The notes: generated from the sequence alone by a model not told the origin. A stretch of 11,578 bases of DNA from Terriglobia bacterium (GCA_030040295.1 JASHTZ010000791.1:1-11578), one strand, 5' to 3'; positions 1 to 5,392 are shown, counted from the first letter of the stretch. Translations and numbers: made by a program.

Positions 1-696
1 GGGCCGTCGGGCACAGGCCTCTCCGCCGTCGGAACCGGCCACCTGAAGTCCATCGCGACGCCGGGGGACGGCGTCCAGGCCAGGCAGCGCGAGGCGAAGG
101 CTTTGGTCGAATTGCGCGTTCCATTTGAATTGGACCGCCAGCAAATTGACGACGTGGAACGCGGCGCCAATGATTCCGATTGGGAAGCCGCGAAGATCGC
201 CGCGCGCCGCCTGGCCTTTACGGAAGATGGCGCCATCTTTTCGGGCTATAGTGCTGCCGGGATCGTGGGCATCTGTGAAGGAACCAGCAATCCAAAGAAA
301 ACGCTGCCGGGTGACGTGCGCAAATACCCGCAAGCCATTGCCGAAGCTCTGACCCAGTTGCGGATTGTGGGAGTGAACGGACCCTACGCGGTGCTGCTGG
401 GCGCTGACGCCTATACTGCATTGTCGGATACCAACGATTATGGCTACCCCGTGCTCGAGCACGTCAAGCGGTTGGTGGACGAAAAAATTTTCTGGGCGCC
501 GGGCATCCCGGGCGCAGCCGTTCTGACCACGCGGGGCGGCGACTTCGACCTGCACATTGGCCAGGACGCATCCATTGGCTACCTCAGTCATACGGACACC
601 CTGGTCCGCCTCTACCTGCAGGAGACGTTTACGTTCCTGCTGCTTACCACCGAAGCCGCCGTGGCATTGGCCGCGCCCGCGCAGAAGGACTCCTAA
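1..696 (+). CDS. Family 1 encapsulin nanocompartment shell protein (5' end missing)
   Basis: Shell protein that self-assembles into an icosahedral protein compartment with an HK97 phage-capsid fold and encloses cargo enzymes such as DyP peroxidases or ferritin-like proteins (family knowledge). The frame is open from base 1, so 231 residues are visible and roughly 35 N-terminal residues, including the cargo-docking N-terminal helix, lie outside the window. Diagnostic stretches include GPSGTGLSAVGTG, LVELRVPFEL followed by DDVERGA, EDGAIFSGY, NGPYAVLLGAD, the TTRGGDFDLHIGQDASIGY block and the terminal LYLQETFTF strand, all in encapsulin (linocin M18) order. The GAN segment after DDVERG corresponds to the E-loop. 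The family identification is firm. The cargo gene, normally next to the shell gene, is not downstream and would have to be upstream of the window. A TAA stop ends the gene, and no U-tract terminator is seen directly after it. Confidence 0.93.
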   Translation, partial: GPSGTGLSAVGTGHLKSIATPGDGVQARQREAKALVELRVPFELDRQQIDDVERGANDSDWEAAKIAARRLAFTEDGAIFSGYSAAGIVGICEGTSNPKKTLPGDVRKYPQAIAEALTQLRIVGVNGPYAVLLGADAYTALSDTNDYGYPVLEHVKRLVDEKIFWAPGIPGAAVLTTRGGDFDLHIGQDASIGYLSHTDTLVRLYLQETFTFLLLTTEAAVALAAPAQKDS

Positions 697-713
697 CACC
701 ATCCCGAAACATT

Positions 714-754
714 GCAGGGGTAACCCTTGTGGTTACTCCTGCCTGGGCGGGACG
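714..754 (+). repeat. Interspersed double-hairpin repeat, copy 1
   Basis: A 41-nt element in the gap between the encapsulin gene and the next gene. It matches the reverse complement of 7176-7215 at 36 of 41 aligned positions, with one gap. It holds a perfect hairpin (GTAACC 720-725, loop CTTGT, GGTTAC 731-736), followed by a short GCC/GGC stem and a GGCGGGAC end. In the other copy the T-A pair at 721/735 is replaced by C-G, so the pairing is kept although the sequence changed. This points to a small REP-like family of structured intergenic repeats. Whether it acts as DNA or as RNA is unknown. Confidence 0.75.
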
Positions 755-966
755 GCCGCGCGACCCGCCCCTCCGTCCGAAGCGCCGCAAATTGCGAATC
801 GCACTTGCATATAAGATCTCCACGGCACAGGACATTTCTCCACGGTAGGATAAATTGCGAGCCTACCGGCATTCCTAGACGGTTGATAATTCGCCCATTG
901 GAGTCCGCTCCGTCGGTCCCAATCGTTTGGCACCTGGTTTGCACAACGAACGTTGGTGAATTTATG

Positions 967-974
967 AAAGGAGG
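967..974 (+). promoter_or_regulatory. Strong ribosome binding site
   Basis: AAAGGAGG lies 11 nt upstream of the ATG at 986 and is the best Shine-Dalgarno match in the window. It settles the start of the secreted protein gene. Confidence 0.8.
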
Positions 975-985
975 GAAGGTGTGCA

Positions 986-1696
986 ATGAATATCAGGAAA
1001 ATTGAAGCTCTTGCCCTACCGCTTTCGGTGGCCTTGTGGTGTCTGTTTTGGGTGCAGCCCGTTTACTCTCAGAATGCACCGCAACAGCCTTCCGGAACTG
1101 CAAGTGCAAGTTCCGCGGATTCGGCGTCAACAACCAAGGGCGCAACCAAGGAAAAGCATTGGAGCGGCGACCTGGTGGACGTTGGTTGCATGGCCAGCGC
1201 GCTCCAACCCAGCAGCACTGCGGCACCCAGTTCCAATCCCGCAGCGGGAATGCCGCACTTCGCCGGTCCGGCCGATCCCGCGCCTCAGACAGGACAGTCA
1301 GGAGCGACAGGGCAGAGTTCGAGCGGCGCATCCAGCTCGACTCCCAGCCGTGATGCGAATGGCCCTCCCACGGGGAATACGGGGAATATGGGCGCGACTG
1401 ACTCCCAGGACCAGGCGCGGATGGAGCAAGCGGACCGAATGAACTCCGCGATTAAGAAGTGCACTCCCACCGCCTCCACGCAGACCTTTGGTTTAGCCAT
1501 GGGAAACGGTCAGGTGGTGCAGTTTAATAGCGAAGGCAACCTCAAGGCCACTGAGGCCATGAGGGAGAATCCCGCTTTGCCGGGGAAGAAAGTGAAAGCC
1601 AAGGTGGCCGGCTCGATGCTGAACAGTACCACCGTCAATGTGGCTTCCCTCGAGCTCAAAAGCAAAAATAACAAGCACGCGCAGCCCAGCAGTTGA
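986..1696 (+). CDS. Secreted two-cysteine protein of unknown function, acidobacterial type
   Basis: 236 residues. Residues 1-29 form a signal peptide (basic MNIRK, hydrophobic core, likely cleavage at VYS|QN), so the protein is probably exported. After a Ser/Thr/Ala-rich linker comes a conserved-looking segment, HWSGDLVDVGCMAS (residues 58-71). A low-complexity stretch rich in Pro, Ser, Gly and Thr (about 72-140) then interrupts the domain, and the C-terminal half (about 145-226) resumes with IKKCTPT, TQTFGLAMGNGQVVQF and NSEGNLKA, ending in a short beta-rich VKAKVAGS...TVNVASLEL. C68 and C159 are the only cysteines of the mature protein and could form a disulphide. I have seen this layout (G-LVD-xxC...C...FGL-GxxxxFxxxGN) in acidobacterial hypothetical proteins, but no function is known to me. 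The ATG is fixed by AAAGGAGG at 967-974. A strong intrinsic terminator lies about 120 bp downstream. Confidence 0.85.
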   Translation: MNIRKIEALALPLSVALWCLFWVQPVYSQNAPQQPSGTASASSADSASTTKGATKEKHWSGDLVDVGCMASALQPSSTAAPSSNPAAGMPHFAGPADPAPQTGQSGATGQSSSGASSSTPSRDANGPPTGNTGNMGATDSQDQARMEQADRMNSAIKKCTPTASTQTFGLAMGNGQVVQFNSEGNLKATEAMRENPALPGKKVKAKVAGSMLNSTTVNVASLELKSKNNKHAQPSS

Positions 1697-1817
1697 TTGC
1701 CGGTAGGTGAGCGAATGATGCTGTAAAGAATGTCGTGGCGCATTCCCCGGCGCGCGGGACGCGCTACTTCACGAAGGCTAAAGATATGGTGCGCTGATGG
1801 AAGAGCAAGCAACTCGC

Positions 1818-1851
1818 GCGGACCGCCGCATTGGTGGTCCGCCGCTTTTTT
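1818..1851 (+). terminator. Intrinsic (rho-independent) terminator
   Basis: Ten-base arms 1818-1827 (GCGGACCGCC) and 1833-1842 (GGTGGTCCGC) pair fully, counting one G-U wobble, around the 5-nt loop GCATT. CGC and six T residues (1846-1851) follow. It is oriented to end transcription of the secreted protein gene 122 bp upstream and separates it from the toxin-antitoxin operon. Confidence 0.8.
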
Positions 1852-1892
1852 CCCTCGCCGGACCCCGCCCGGTGCAAGTAATTCCTCCCATA

Positions 1893-1976
1893 CTGTCATC
1901 CTGTGGCCAAGCCGAAGGATCTCGCTCAGATGGAAATCCTCGGTCAAGGCAAGATTCTGCCGCTTCGCCACCCACT
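1893..1976. repeat. Degenerate REP-like inverted doublet
   Basis: Bases 1904-1925 (TGGCCAAGCCGAAGGATCT and following) and the reverse complement of 1949-1970 share the pattern TGGCxAAGCxGxAGxATCTxGC. They form two head-to-head units with about 16 of 22 matches. The left unit opens with TGTCATCCTG, a string familiar from environmental bacterial intergenic repeats. The arms have diverged, so it is probably an old copy. Confidence 0.45.
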
Positions 1977-1994
1977 ACCCCCACTTCTGAGGAT

Positions 1995-2024
1995 TTGCCA
2001 AATAGGCGTCAAATAAGCTAGACT
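1995..2024 (+). promoter_or_regulatory. Candidate sigma-70 promoter of the toxin-antitoxin operon
   Basis: TTGCCA (1995-2000), an 18-nt spacer and TAGACT (2019-2024). The -10 box lies inside the inverted repeat at 2016-2035, as expected for an autorepressed toxin-antitoxin promoter. The match to consensus is moderate. Confidence 0.45.
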
Positions 2025-2035
2025 GTAATCTAGCT
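2016..2035. promoter_or_regulatory. Perfect inverted repeat, likely toxin-antitoxin operator
   Basis: AGCTAGA (2016-2022), spacer CTGTAA, TCTAGCT (2029-2035): a perfect 7-bp inverted repeat ending 19 nt before the antitoxin start. Phd/YefM antitoxins bind palindromes in their own promoter as dimers, with the toxin as corepressor (family knowledge). The position over the putative -10 box fits that role. Confidence 0.65.
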
Positions 2036-2054
2036 GATTCACGAGGCGAGGAAT

Positions 2055-2300
2055 ATGCGTCGAGTTGGTTTGTTTCAAGCGAAGAACGGGCTTTCCGAAC
2101 TGGTCGAGCGAGCTTCCATGGGCGAGGAGATAATAATTACACGCCGGGGCAGGGAAGCTGCCATGCTGGTGCCTGCCGGTCGGCGTGTTAGTCGCGCGCC
2201 TCATGAGGTAGTTGCGCACATCCGTCAGGTGCGCAATGGCTCAGCCCTCCCTAAGGGTTACACCCTTCGCCGCCTGATCGAGGAAGGGCGGCGCCATTGA
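2055..2300 (+). CDS. Type II antitoxin, Phd/YefM family
   Basis: 81 residues. It should neutralise the downstream PIN toxin and repress its own operon. The N-terminal half is a typical Phd/YefM DNA-binding fold: RRVGLFQAKNGLSELVERA, then GEEIIITRRGREAAMLVPA, where the 'Ixx-x-GxxxAxLVP' strand-turn is diagnostic. The Arg/Lys-rich C-terminal tail (about 45-81, ending LRRLIEEGRRH) is the usual disordered toxin-binding segment. The ATG at 2055 has CGAGG upstream at 8-nt spacing. The stop TGA overlaps the toxin start as TTGA, so translation of the two genes is coupled. A perfect inverted repeat just upstream is the likely binding site. Confidence 0.87.
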   Translation: MRRVGLFQAKNGLSELVERASMGEEIIITRRGREAAMLVPAGRRVSRAPHEVVAHIRQVRNGSALPKGYTLRRLIEEGRRH

Positions 2301-2716
2301 GCCGATTTGTTCTCGATGCGTCAGTGGCCCTTTGCTGGTTCTTCCCGGGGCAAAAGACTCCCTATACCGAAGCCGTTCTGAACCAAGTGGCGGGCGGCGA
2401 TGAGGCAATCGTTCCCGGGATCTGGCCGCTCGAAATGGTGAACAGCCTGCTTGTGGCCGCCCGGCATAAAGCCATCGCTCCCGCACAGTTCGACGAATTC
2501 ATTACGGACCTCAAGGACTTGCCCATCGCCATCGACCTCGGCGGAGTGAGTCGCGCATATTCATCAATTGTCCGCCTGTGCCGCCAGTTTCAGCTTTCCT
2601 CTTTCGATGCCACGTACTTGGATCTGGCCCTCATTGAGGGGATTCCACTCGCCAGCCTGGATAAAAACCTCCGCGCTGCCGCCAAGGCCTCCGGTGTCGA
2701 GTTGCGGCGCCCCTGA
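2297..2716 (+). CDS. vapC: PIN-domain ribonuclease toxin, VapC-like
   Basis: 139 residues, the normal size for a VapC toxin. PIN-domain toxins are magnesium-dependent endoribonucleases, usually cutting initiator tRNA, other tRNAs or 23S rRNA; the target here cannot be read from the sequence. All four acidic metal-binding positions are present: D7 (FVLDASVAL), E46 (WPLEMVNSL), D104 (SSFDATYLDLAL) and D122 (LASLDKNL), so the enzyme looks active. The start is TTG at 2297 inside the antitoxin stop (TTGA, 4-nt overlap), with the purine-rich AGGAAGGG about 8 nt upstream. The rare start and overlap would keep toxin synthesis coupled to, and below, antitoxin synthesis. Direct repeats begin immediately after the TGA stop. 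Confidence 0.9.
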   Translation: MSRFVLDASVALCWFFPGQKTPYTEAVLNQVAGGDEAIVPGIWPLEMVNSLLVAARHKAIAPAQFDEFITDLKDLPIAIDLGGVSRAYSSIVRLCRQFQLSSFDATYLDLALIEGIPLASLDKNLRAAAKASGVELRRP

Positions 2717-2780
2717 AGATCAAAAGGTGTCGGGAGATCAAAAGGTGGGGAGTCAAAAGGAGGAGTCACTAGGTGTCAGG
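2717..2780 (+). repeat. Four degenerate tandem units after the toxin gene
   Basis: AGATCAAAAGGTG occurs exactly at 2717-2729 and 2735-2747. A third, weaker unit (AGTCAAAAGGAGG, 2751-2763) and a fourth (AGTCACTAGGTGTCAGG, 2764-2780) follow. Unit length falls from 18 to 13 bp. The last unit is also the left arm of the inverted repeat at 2771-2887, so the two structures are linked. I see no coding capacity. Confidence 0.6.
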
Positions 2781-2887
2781 AACGTGTGAAAAAATTGAAT
2801 TTGGATCTGTTTTCAACATTGTAAAGTGTTGAAAATACGCAATGCTGATATTGGTAAATCCAATATTTTTACATGTTCCAGGTACCT
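2771..2887. repeat. Long imperfect inverted repeat with central palindrome
   Basis: Outer arms 2771-2787 and 2871-2887 pair at 13 of 17 positions. Inside them, A/T-rich flanks (AAAAAATTGAATTT on the left; reverse complement of TCCAATATTTTT on the right) extend the similarity. The centre holds a perfect 9-bp palindrome, TTTTCAACA (2810-2818) and TGTTGAAAA (2827-2835 region), 8 nt apart. ATATTGG (2848-2854) and CCAATAT (2860-2866) make a smaller alternative stem. The roughly 117-bp unit resembles a non-autonomous mobile or cruciform-forming element. It is markedly AT-rich against its GC-rich surroundings. Confidence 0.6.
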
Positions 2888-2894
2888 TTTCTCG

Positions 2895-3082
2895 CCCACC
2901 GTCCGAGGGGTGGGATATTCACTTACCGAGATCGCCCTCTTTCCATTTCGCCCAATTCTAATCCGTTGGGAGATCCCACGGCTTTGCCGGGGCGGCAGCC
3001 GGAGTTTGACAGTTCCGGGAGTCAGCAAGTAGTGGGTTTAGTCGTATCGAAGCCTCCGGCTCTGCCGGAGGATCATTACTTG
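2895..3082. repeat. Run of stem-loops, ending in a nested hairpin
   Basis: Three structures in series with no gene: CCCACC (2895-2900) with GGTGGG (2909-2914); CCC-A-CGGC (2975-2982) with GCCG-GGG (2986-2992), one bulged A; and a nested unit in which CAAGTAGTG (3026-3034) pairs with CATTACTTG (3074-3082), counting one G-U, around the perfect hairpin CCTCCGGC (3053-3060), TCT, GCCGGAGG (3064-3071). With the inverted repeat before it, this fills the gap between the toxin and the reductase-like gene. A REP-like composite repeat is the likeliest reading. A structured RNA cannot be excluded. Confidence 0.6.
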
Positions 3083-3168
3083 ACAAGACGAGAGACCAGT
3101 GAGATACAAAGGCGTCGCGCGGAGCAAGTCCTTGCCGCCGACAATGCCGCAGAAGTCACGGAGGGCTC

Positions 3169-3816
3169 ATGTCAAAGCTCAGGGTCTGTGCCTTTGGAAT
3201 TTCCATCGATGGTTACGGCGCCGGGCCCAACCAAAGCCTTGAGAACCCGCTCGGTGTTGGCGGCCTGCGATTGCACGACTGGATGTTCCCGACGCGCGCG
3301 TTTCAGCGTGCGCATGGAAAGGAAGGCGGGACAACGGGTATCGACGATGACTTCGCGGCGCGTAGTTTCCAGAACGTTGGCGCCTGGATCATGGGCCGCA
3401 ACATGTTTGGACCCGTGCGCGGGCCTTGGCCGGACGAATCCTGGAAGGGTTGGTGGGGAAACGACCCGCCCTTCCACACTCCCGTGTTCGTGCTCACCCA
3501 CCACGCAAGAACCTCCATCCCCATGGAGGGCGGAACGACGTTCCACTTCGTGACCGAGGGCATTCAAGCCGCCACGGAGCGCGCTTCCGCCGCCGCAAAC
3601 GGCAAAGAAGTTCGCCTGGGGGGCGGAGTGGCAACCCTCCAGCAGTTTCTTCACGCCCGACTGATTGATGAACTCCACCTCGCAATTTCACCCATCCTCC
3701 TCGGCGCGGGCGAGCCGGTTTTTGCGAATATCAATATGCTCAGACTGGGTTACCAATGCGTGGAGAATGTCTCAACGCCCAAGGCGACCCATGTGATGAT
3801 TCGGAAGCAGAAGTAA
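3169..3816 (+). CDS. Dihydrofolate reductase-like protein (RibD C-terminal domain)
   Basis: 215 residues covering one RibD C-terminal/DHFR-fold domain. Relatives include the riboflavin-pathway reductase domain of RibD and the stand-alone YyaP/YwjB group, generally assumed to be NAD(P)H-dependent reductases; the substrate of the stand-alone group is mostly unknown. Visible markers are SIDGY near the N-terminus (12-16), the glycine-rich WIMGRNMF (73-80), PVFVLTHHAR (105-114) and the C-terminal block RLGGGVATLQQFL...LIDELHLAISPILLGAGEPVF (149-185), the standard nucleotide-binding loop and family signature. ATG 3169 has GGAGG at 3160-3164, only 4 nt upstream, which is slightly close. It stands alone, with hairpin repeats upstream and a long regulatory-looking gap downstream. 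There is no deaminase domain or riboflavin gene nearby, so a role in riboflavin synthesis is unlikely. Confidence 0.88.
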   Translation: MSKLRVCAFGISIDGYGAGPNQSLENPLGVGGLRLHDWMFPTRAFQRAHGKEGGTTGIDDDFAARSFQNVGAWIMGRNMFGPVRGPWPDESWKGWWGNDPPFHTPVFVLTHHARTSIPMEGGTTFHFVTEGIQAATERASAAANGKEVRLGGGVATLQQFLHARLIDELHLAISPILLGAGEPVFANINMLRLGYQCVENVSTPKATHVMIRKQK

Positions 3817-3971
3817 GTATCCCCGGCAAAGTTGACGGCCTCAGAGGTCATTTCGCCCCACGCTCAATCGTACGCGGATGACGTCAACGCCATTACCTGG
3901 CCAATGAGATGCGCATCTTTCAGTAGATGGCCGGTCTCCGCTTCATGATTTCCCAAGAAATTCCGTGAAAT

Positions 3972-3988
3972 TCGGGCAATTTGCCCGA
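3972..3988. promoter_or_regulatory. Perfect 17-bp palindrome upstream of promoter
   Basis: TCGGGCAA (3972-3979), one central T, TTGCCCGA (3981-3988): a perfect inverted repeat 29 bp upstream of the TTGACA box at 4018. It could be a second operator for the downstream genes or the base of a short hairpin. No T-run follows, so it is not a terminator. Confidence 0.45.
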
Positions 3989-4017
3989 TAAATCCGCCCT
4001 TAGTCCACCTTTTGTAG

Positions 4018-4045
4018 TTGACAATAACGATATCCATCATATGAT
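4018..4045 (+). promoter_or_regulatory. Near-consensus sigma-70 promoter
   Basis: TTGACA (4018-4023, perfect -35), a 16-nt spacer and TATGAT (4040-4045, one change from consensus). Transcription would start near 4052, giving a leader of about 13 nt before the ATG at 4065. A second possible box, TGCTAAAAT (4051-4059, extended -10), would give a leaderless message. This is the strongest promoter seen in the window. Confidence 0.7.
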
Positions 4046-4051
4046 AGATAT
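4030..4051. promoter_or_regulatory. 22-bp palindrome over the -10 box, candidate repressor operator
   Basis: ATATC-c-ATCAT (4030-4040) mirrors ATGAT-a-GATAT (4041-4051), with a single unmatched pair (4035/4046). It sits exactly over the TATGAT box, so a bound dimer would block RNA polymerase. No regulator gene is adjacent. Confidence 0.6.
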
Positions 4052-4064
4052 GCTAAAATATACC

Positions 4065-4245
4065 ATGGTCACATTCTGTGCTGGCGAGCCTTGTTTGGTC
4101 TGCGGCGCAAATCCAATTTCGGGCAGGGACCTGTGCTCGGTGCGTGGAGGCTCATCGCCTTGCTGGTTTGAGCAAACACTTCCTCCGTTTGATCGTGATC
4201 TGCAATGAAACTGCGATCGAGCGACAGCGCACCTGGGACCACTGA
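4065..4245 (+). pseudogene. Small zinc-ribbon protein gene with +1 frameshift
   Basis: In one frame from ATG 4065 the sequence reads MVTFCAGEPCLVCGANPISG and then loses the motif. From about 4129, one base over, an open frame gives TCARCVEAHRLAGLSKHF and runs to TGA 4243-4245. Removing one G from the GGG at 4126-4128 joins them into a 59-residue protein with a textbook zinc ribbon, CLVC-GANPISGRT-CARC (two CxxC pairs), followed by an amphipathic helix and a charged tail ending IERQRTWDH. Both halves look coding in base composition. There is no Shine-Dalgarno site; the promoter directly upstream suggests a very short leader. The gene ends 41 nt before the 318-residue protein gene, probably as one operon. 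I do not recognise the family. A sequencing error instead of real decay is possible. Confidence 0.5.
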
Positions 4246-4286
4246 AAACCGACAACTGACCGGTCCACTGCCCTTCGGAGGTAGTT

Positions 4287-5243
4287 ATGTCTTTAGTAAA
4301 GAAACCACGATTGACGGAAAAAAGCCTGGCGGCCCGCCGGCGGAATGCCGCGGCCTCGCGCGGCCCGATGACGGAAGCCGGAGTGGCGCGATGCTCAACT
4401 GCGAGTTTGCGCCATGGGTGTTACTCGAAGAATGAGGAAGCGGCCCTGCGCGCTCTGGGCGAGGATCCCGATGATTTCCTGAAAGTTCTCGAAGGGCTGC
4501 GCGACGCCGCGGATGATGGCAATCCCGCCCGGGAAAAATTGCTGCGTAGCCTGGCTCGCGCTTTGGTGCGAATTGATCGCGTGACGCGCCAGCGCGAAGG
4601 TCAGGACCTGAAGAAGGCCCGTGAAGCCGAGGACGGCCGCGAAACGCGCCTTCACGCCCAGATGATGCGTCTGAAAATGACAGCGGATATTTTGCGCCGG
4701 CTCGCCCAATCCGTCGCGCAGGAGCATTACGTCGCGCCGCCCGGCGAACTGGACCAGATGGTGCACCTTTACAATGAAGATGCCTTGAACGAAATGAGCG
4801 AAATCGCCCTCTCCCTCATCTTCCAGCTTCGTCAGCCGGGAACGCCGGGCTTGGATGAATCAGGTCAAGATATCGAGGCTACTACAAGGGAAGTCATGAA
4901 CAGTATTTGCGCGGTCTACGCTATGCCCCTGCTTACCGAAAAGGAGAGAACAGGCGAGGCGAAACCTGCCGCCGACGGAGAGCAGTCGAACCCGGTGGAC
5001 GCAGCCACCGGGGCGGCCGATGGTGCATCGCCTGTCAAAGACGCCGTGGTGGACGAGCGCTATCCCGAAATAACCGCCGAAATGTGGGGCGCACGCGAGC
5101 CGGTGCGCCAGCTTCTGGAAAATATTCTGACTCATCAGGTGGAAATCTACGAATCCCGGCGCAAGGCCCTGCTGAATGAATTGCTGGCCGCGCCCTCGGC
5201 TTTCGAGCGCGCGGCGGAGAGTACACCTTCGATGAGGACGTGA
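4287..5243 (+). CDS. Unknown alpha-helical protein with 'RRNAxxSxGPxTxxG...LRHG' N-terminus
   Basis: 318 residues as read. The N-terminus, LTEKSLAARRRNAAASRGP followed by MTEAGVARCSTASLRHGCYS (residues 8-46), matches a signature I know from numerous acidobacterial hypothetical proteins (usually 'NRRNAxxSTGPxTxxGKAxSxxNALRHG'). Its function is not known to me. The rest (about 50-310) is charged, rich in Glu, Arg, Ala and Leu, and mostly helical: EEAALRALGEDPDDFLKVLEGLRD, a long RE(G)QDLKKAREAEDGRETRLHAQM stretch likely to be a coiled coil, and a Gly/Ala-rich linker near 225-255. There is no signal peptide or membrane segment, so it is probably cytoplasmic; the basic N-terminus could bind nucleic acid (inference). 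GGAGG at 4277-4281 supports ATG 4287. The frame ends prematurely: homologous-looking sequence continues in another frame to 5392. Confidence 0.75.
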   Translation: MSLVKKPRLTEKSLAARRRNAAASRGPMTEAGVARCSTASLRHGCYSKNEEAALRALGEDPDDFLKVLEGLRDAADDGNPAREKLLRSLARALVRIDRVTRQREGQDLKKAREAEDGRETRLHAQMMRLKMTADILRRLAQSVAQEHYVAPPGELDQMVHLYNEDALNEMSEIALSLIFQLRQPGTPGLDESGQDIEATTREVMNSICAVYAMPLLTEKERTGEAKPAADGEQSNPVDAATGAADGASPVKDAVVDERYPEITAEMWGAREPVRQLLENILTHQVEIYESRRKALLNELLAAPSAFERAAESTPSMRT

Positions 5244-5392
5244 AGGTGATGCAGCGAATGGAGGATTCCAATCTCCGGCTGGCCTCGCGAGTGATGGATT
5301 TGCTGATCAAATTAGGGCAATTGCAAGCAAGAAACCCAGGGCGGGCCAGACGCGCGCCTTCCGGCGATGTTTCACATAACAAAGGGAGTTAG
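5217..5392 (+). pseudogene. Out-of-frame C-terminal continuation of the 318-residue protein
   Basis: From about 5217 a frame shifted by -1 reads EYTFDEDVKVMQRMEDSNL followed by RLASRVMDLLIKLGQLQARN, and ends at TAG 5390-5392 after APSGDVSHNKGS. Its composition (acidic/basic, helical) fits the protein that ends at 5243, and it would add about 57 residues. The switch must lie between the frame-specific stop at 5177-5179 and the TGA at 5241-5243, most simply one lost base around 5217-5222. No slippery heptamer is present, so programmed frameshifting is unlikely. The alternative is a separate small gene from ATG 5249, but it has no good ribosome binding site. Confidence 0.55.

Larger units (their letters stand above)
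1697..2054. other. Gene-free gap: short hairpin, terminator, REP-like doublet, TA promoter
   Basis: No convincing gene. The gap holds a GC-rich hairpin (GCGCG 1750-1754, loop CGGGA, CGCGC 1760-1764), an intrinsic terminator at 1818-1851, a degenerate inverted doublet at 1904-1970 and the promoter/operator of the toxin-antitoxin operon at 1995-2035. The last three are listed separately. Confidence 0.7.

Noticed and set aside
884..890. TGATAAT as a -10 box for the secreted protein gene
   Set aside because: No acceptable -35 box at 16-18 bp; too weak to list as a promoter.
2873..3553. 226-codon plus-strand open frame across the hairpin region and into the reductase-like gene
   Set aside because: It runs through stem-loop repeats and then overlaps a well-supported gene in another frame; it has no domain features.
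3831..3888. GTTGACG and CGTCAAC inverted pair downstream of the reductase-like gene
   Set aside because: Arms of 7 bp separated by 44 bp are expected by chance at this scale, and there is no supporting context.
4120..5225. Programmed ribosomal frameshifting in the two broken genes
   Set aside because: No slippery heptamer or downstream pseudoknot is evident at either switch; simple indels explain both.
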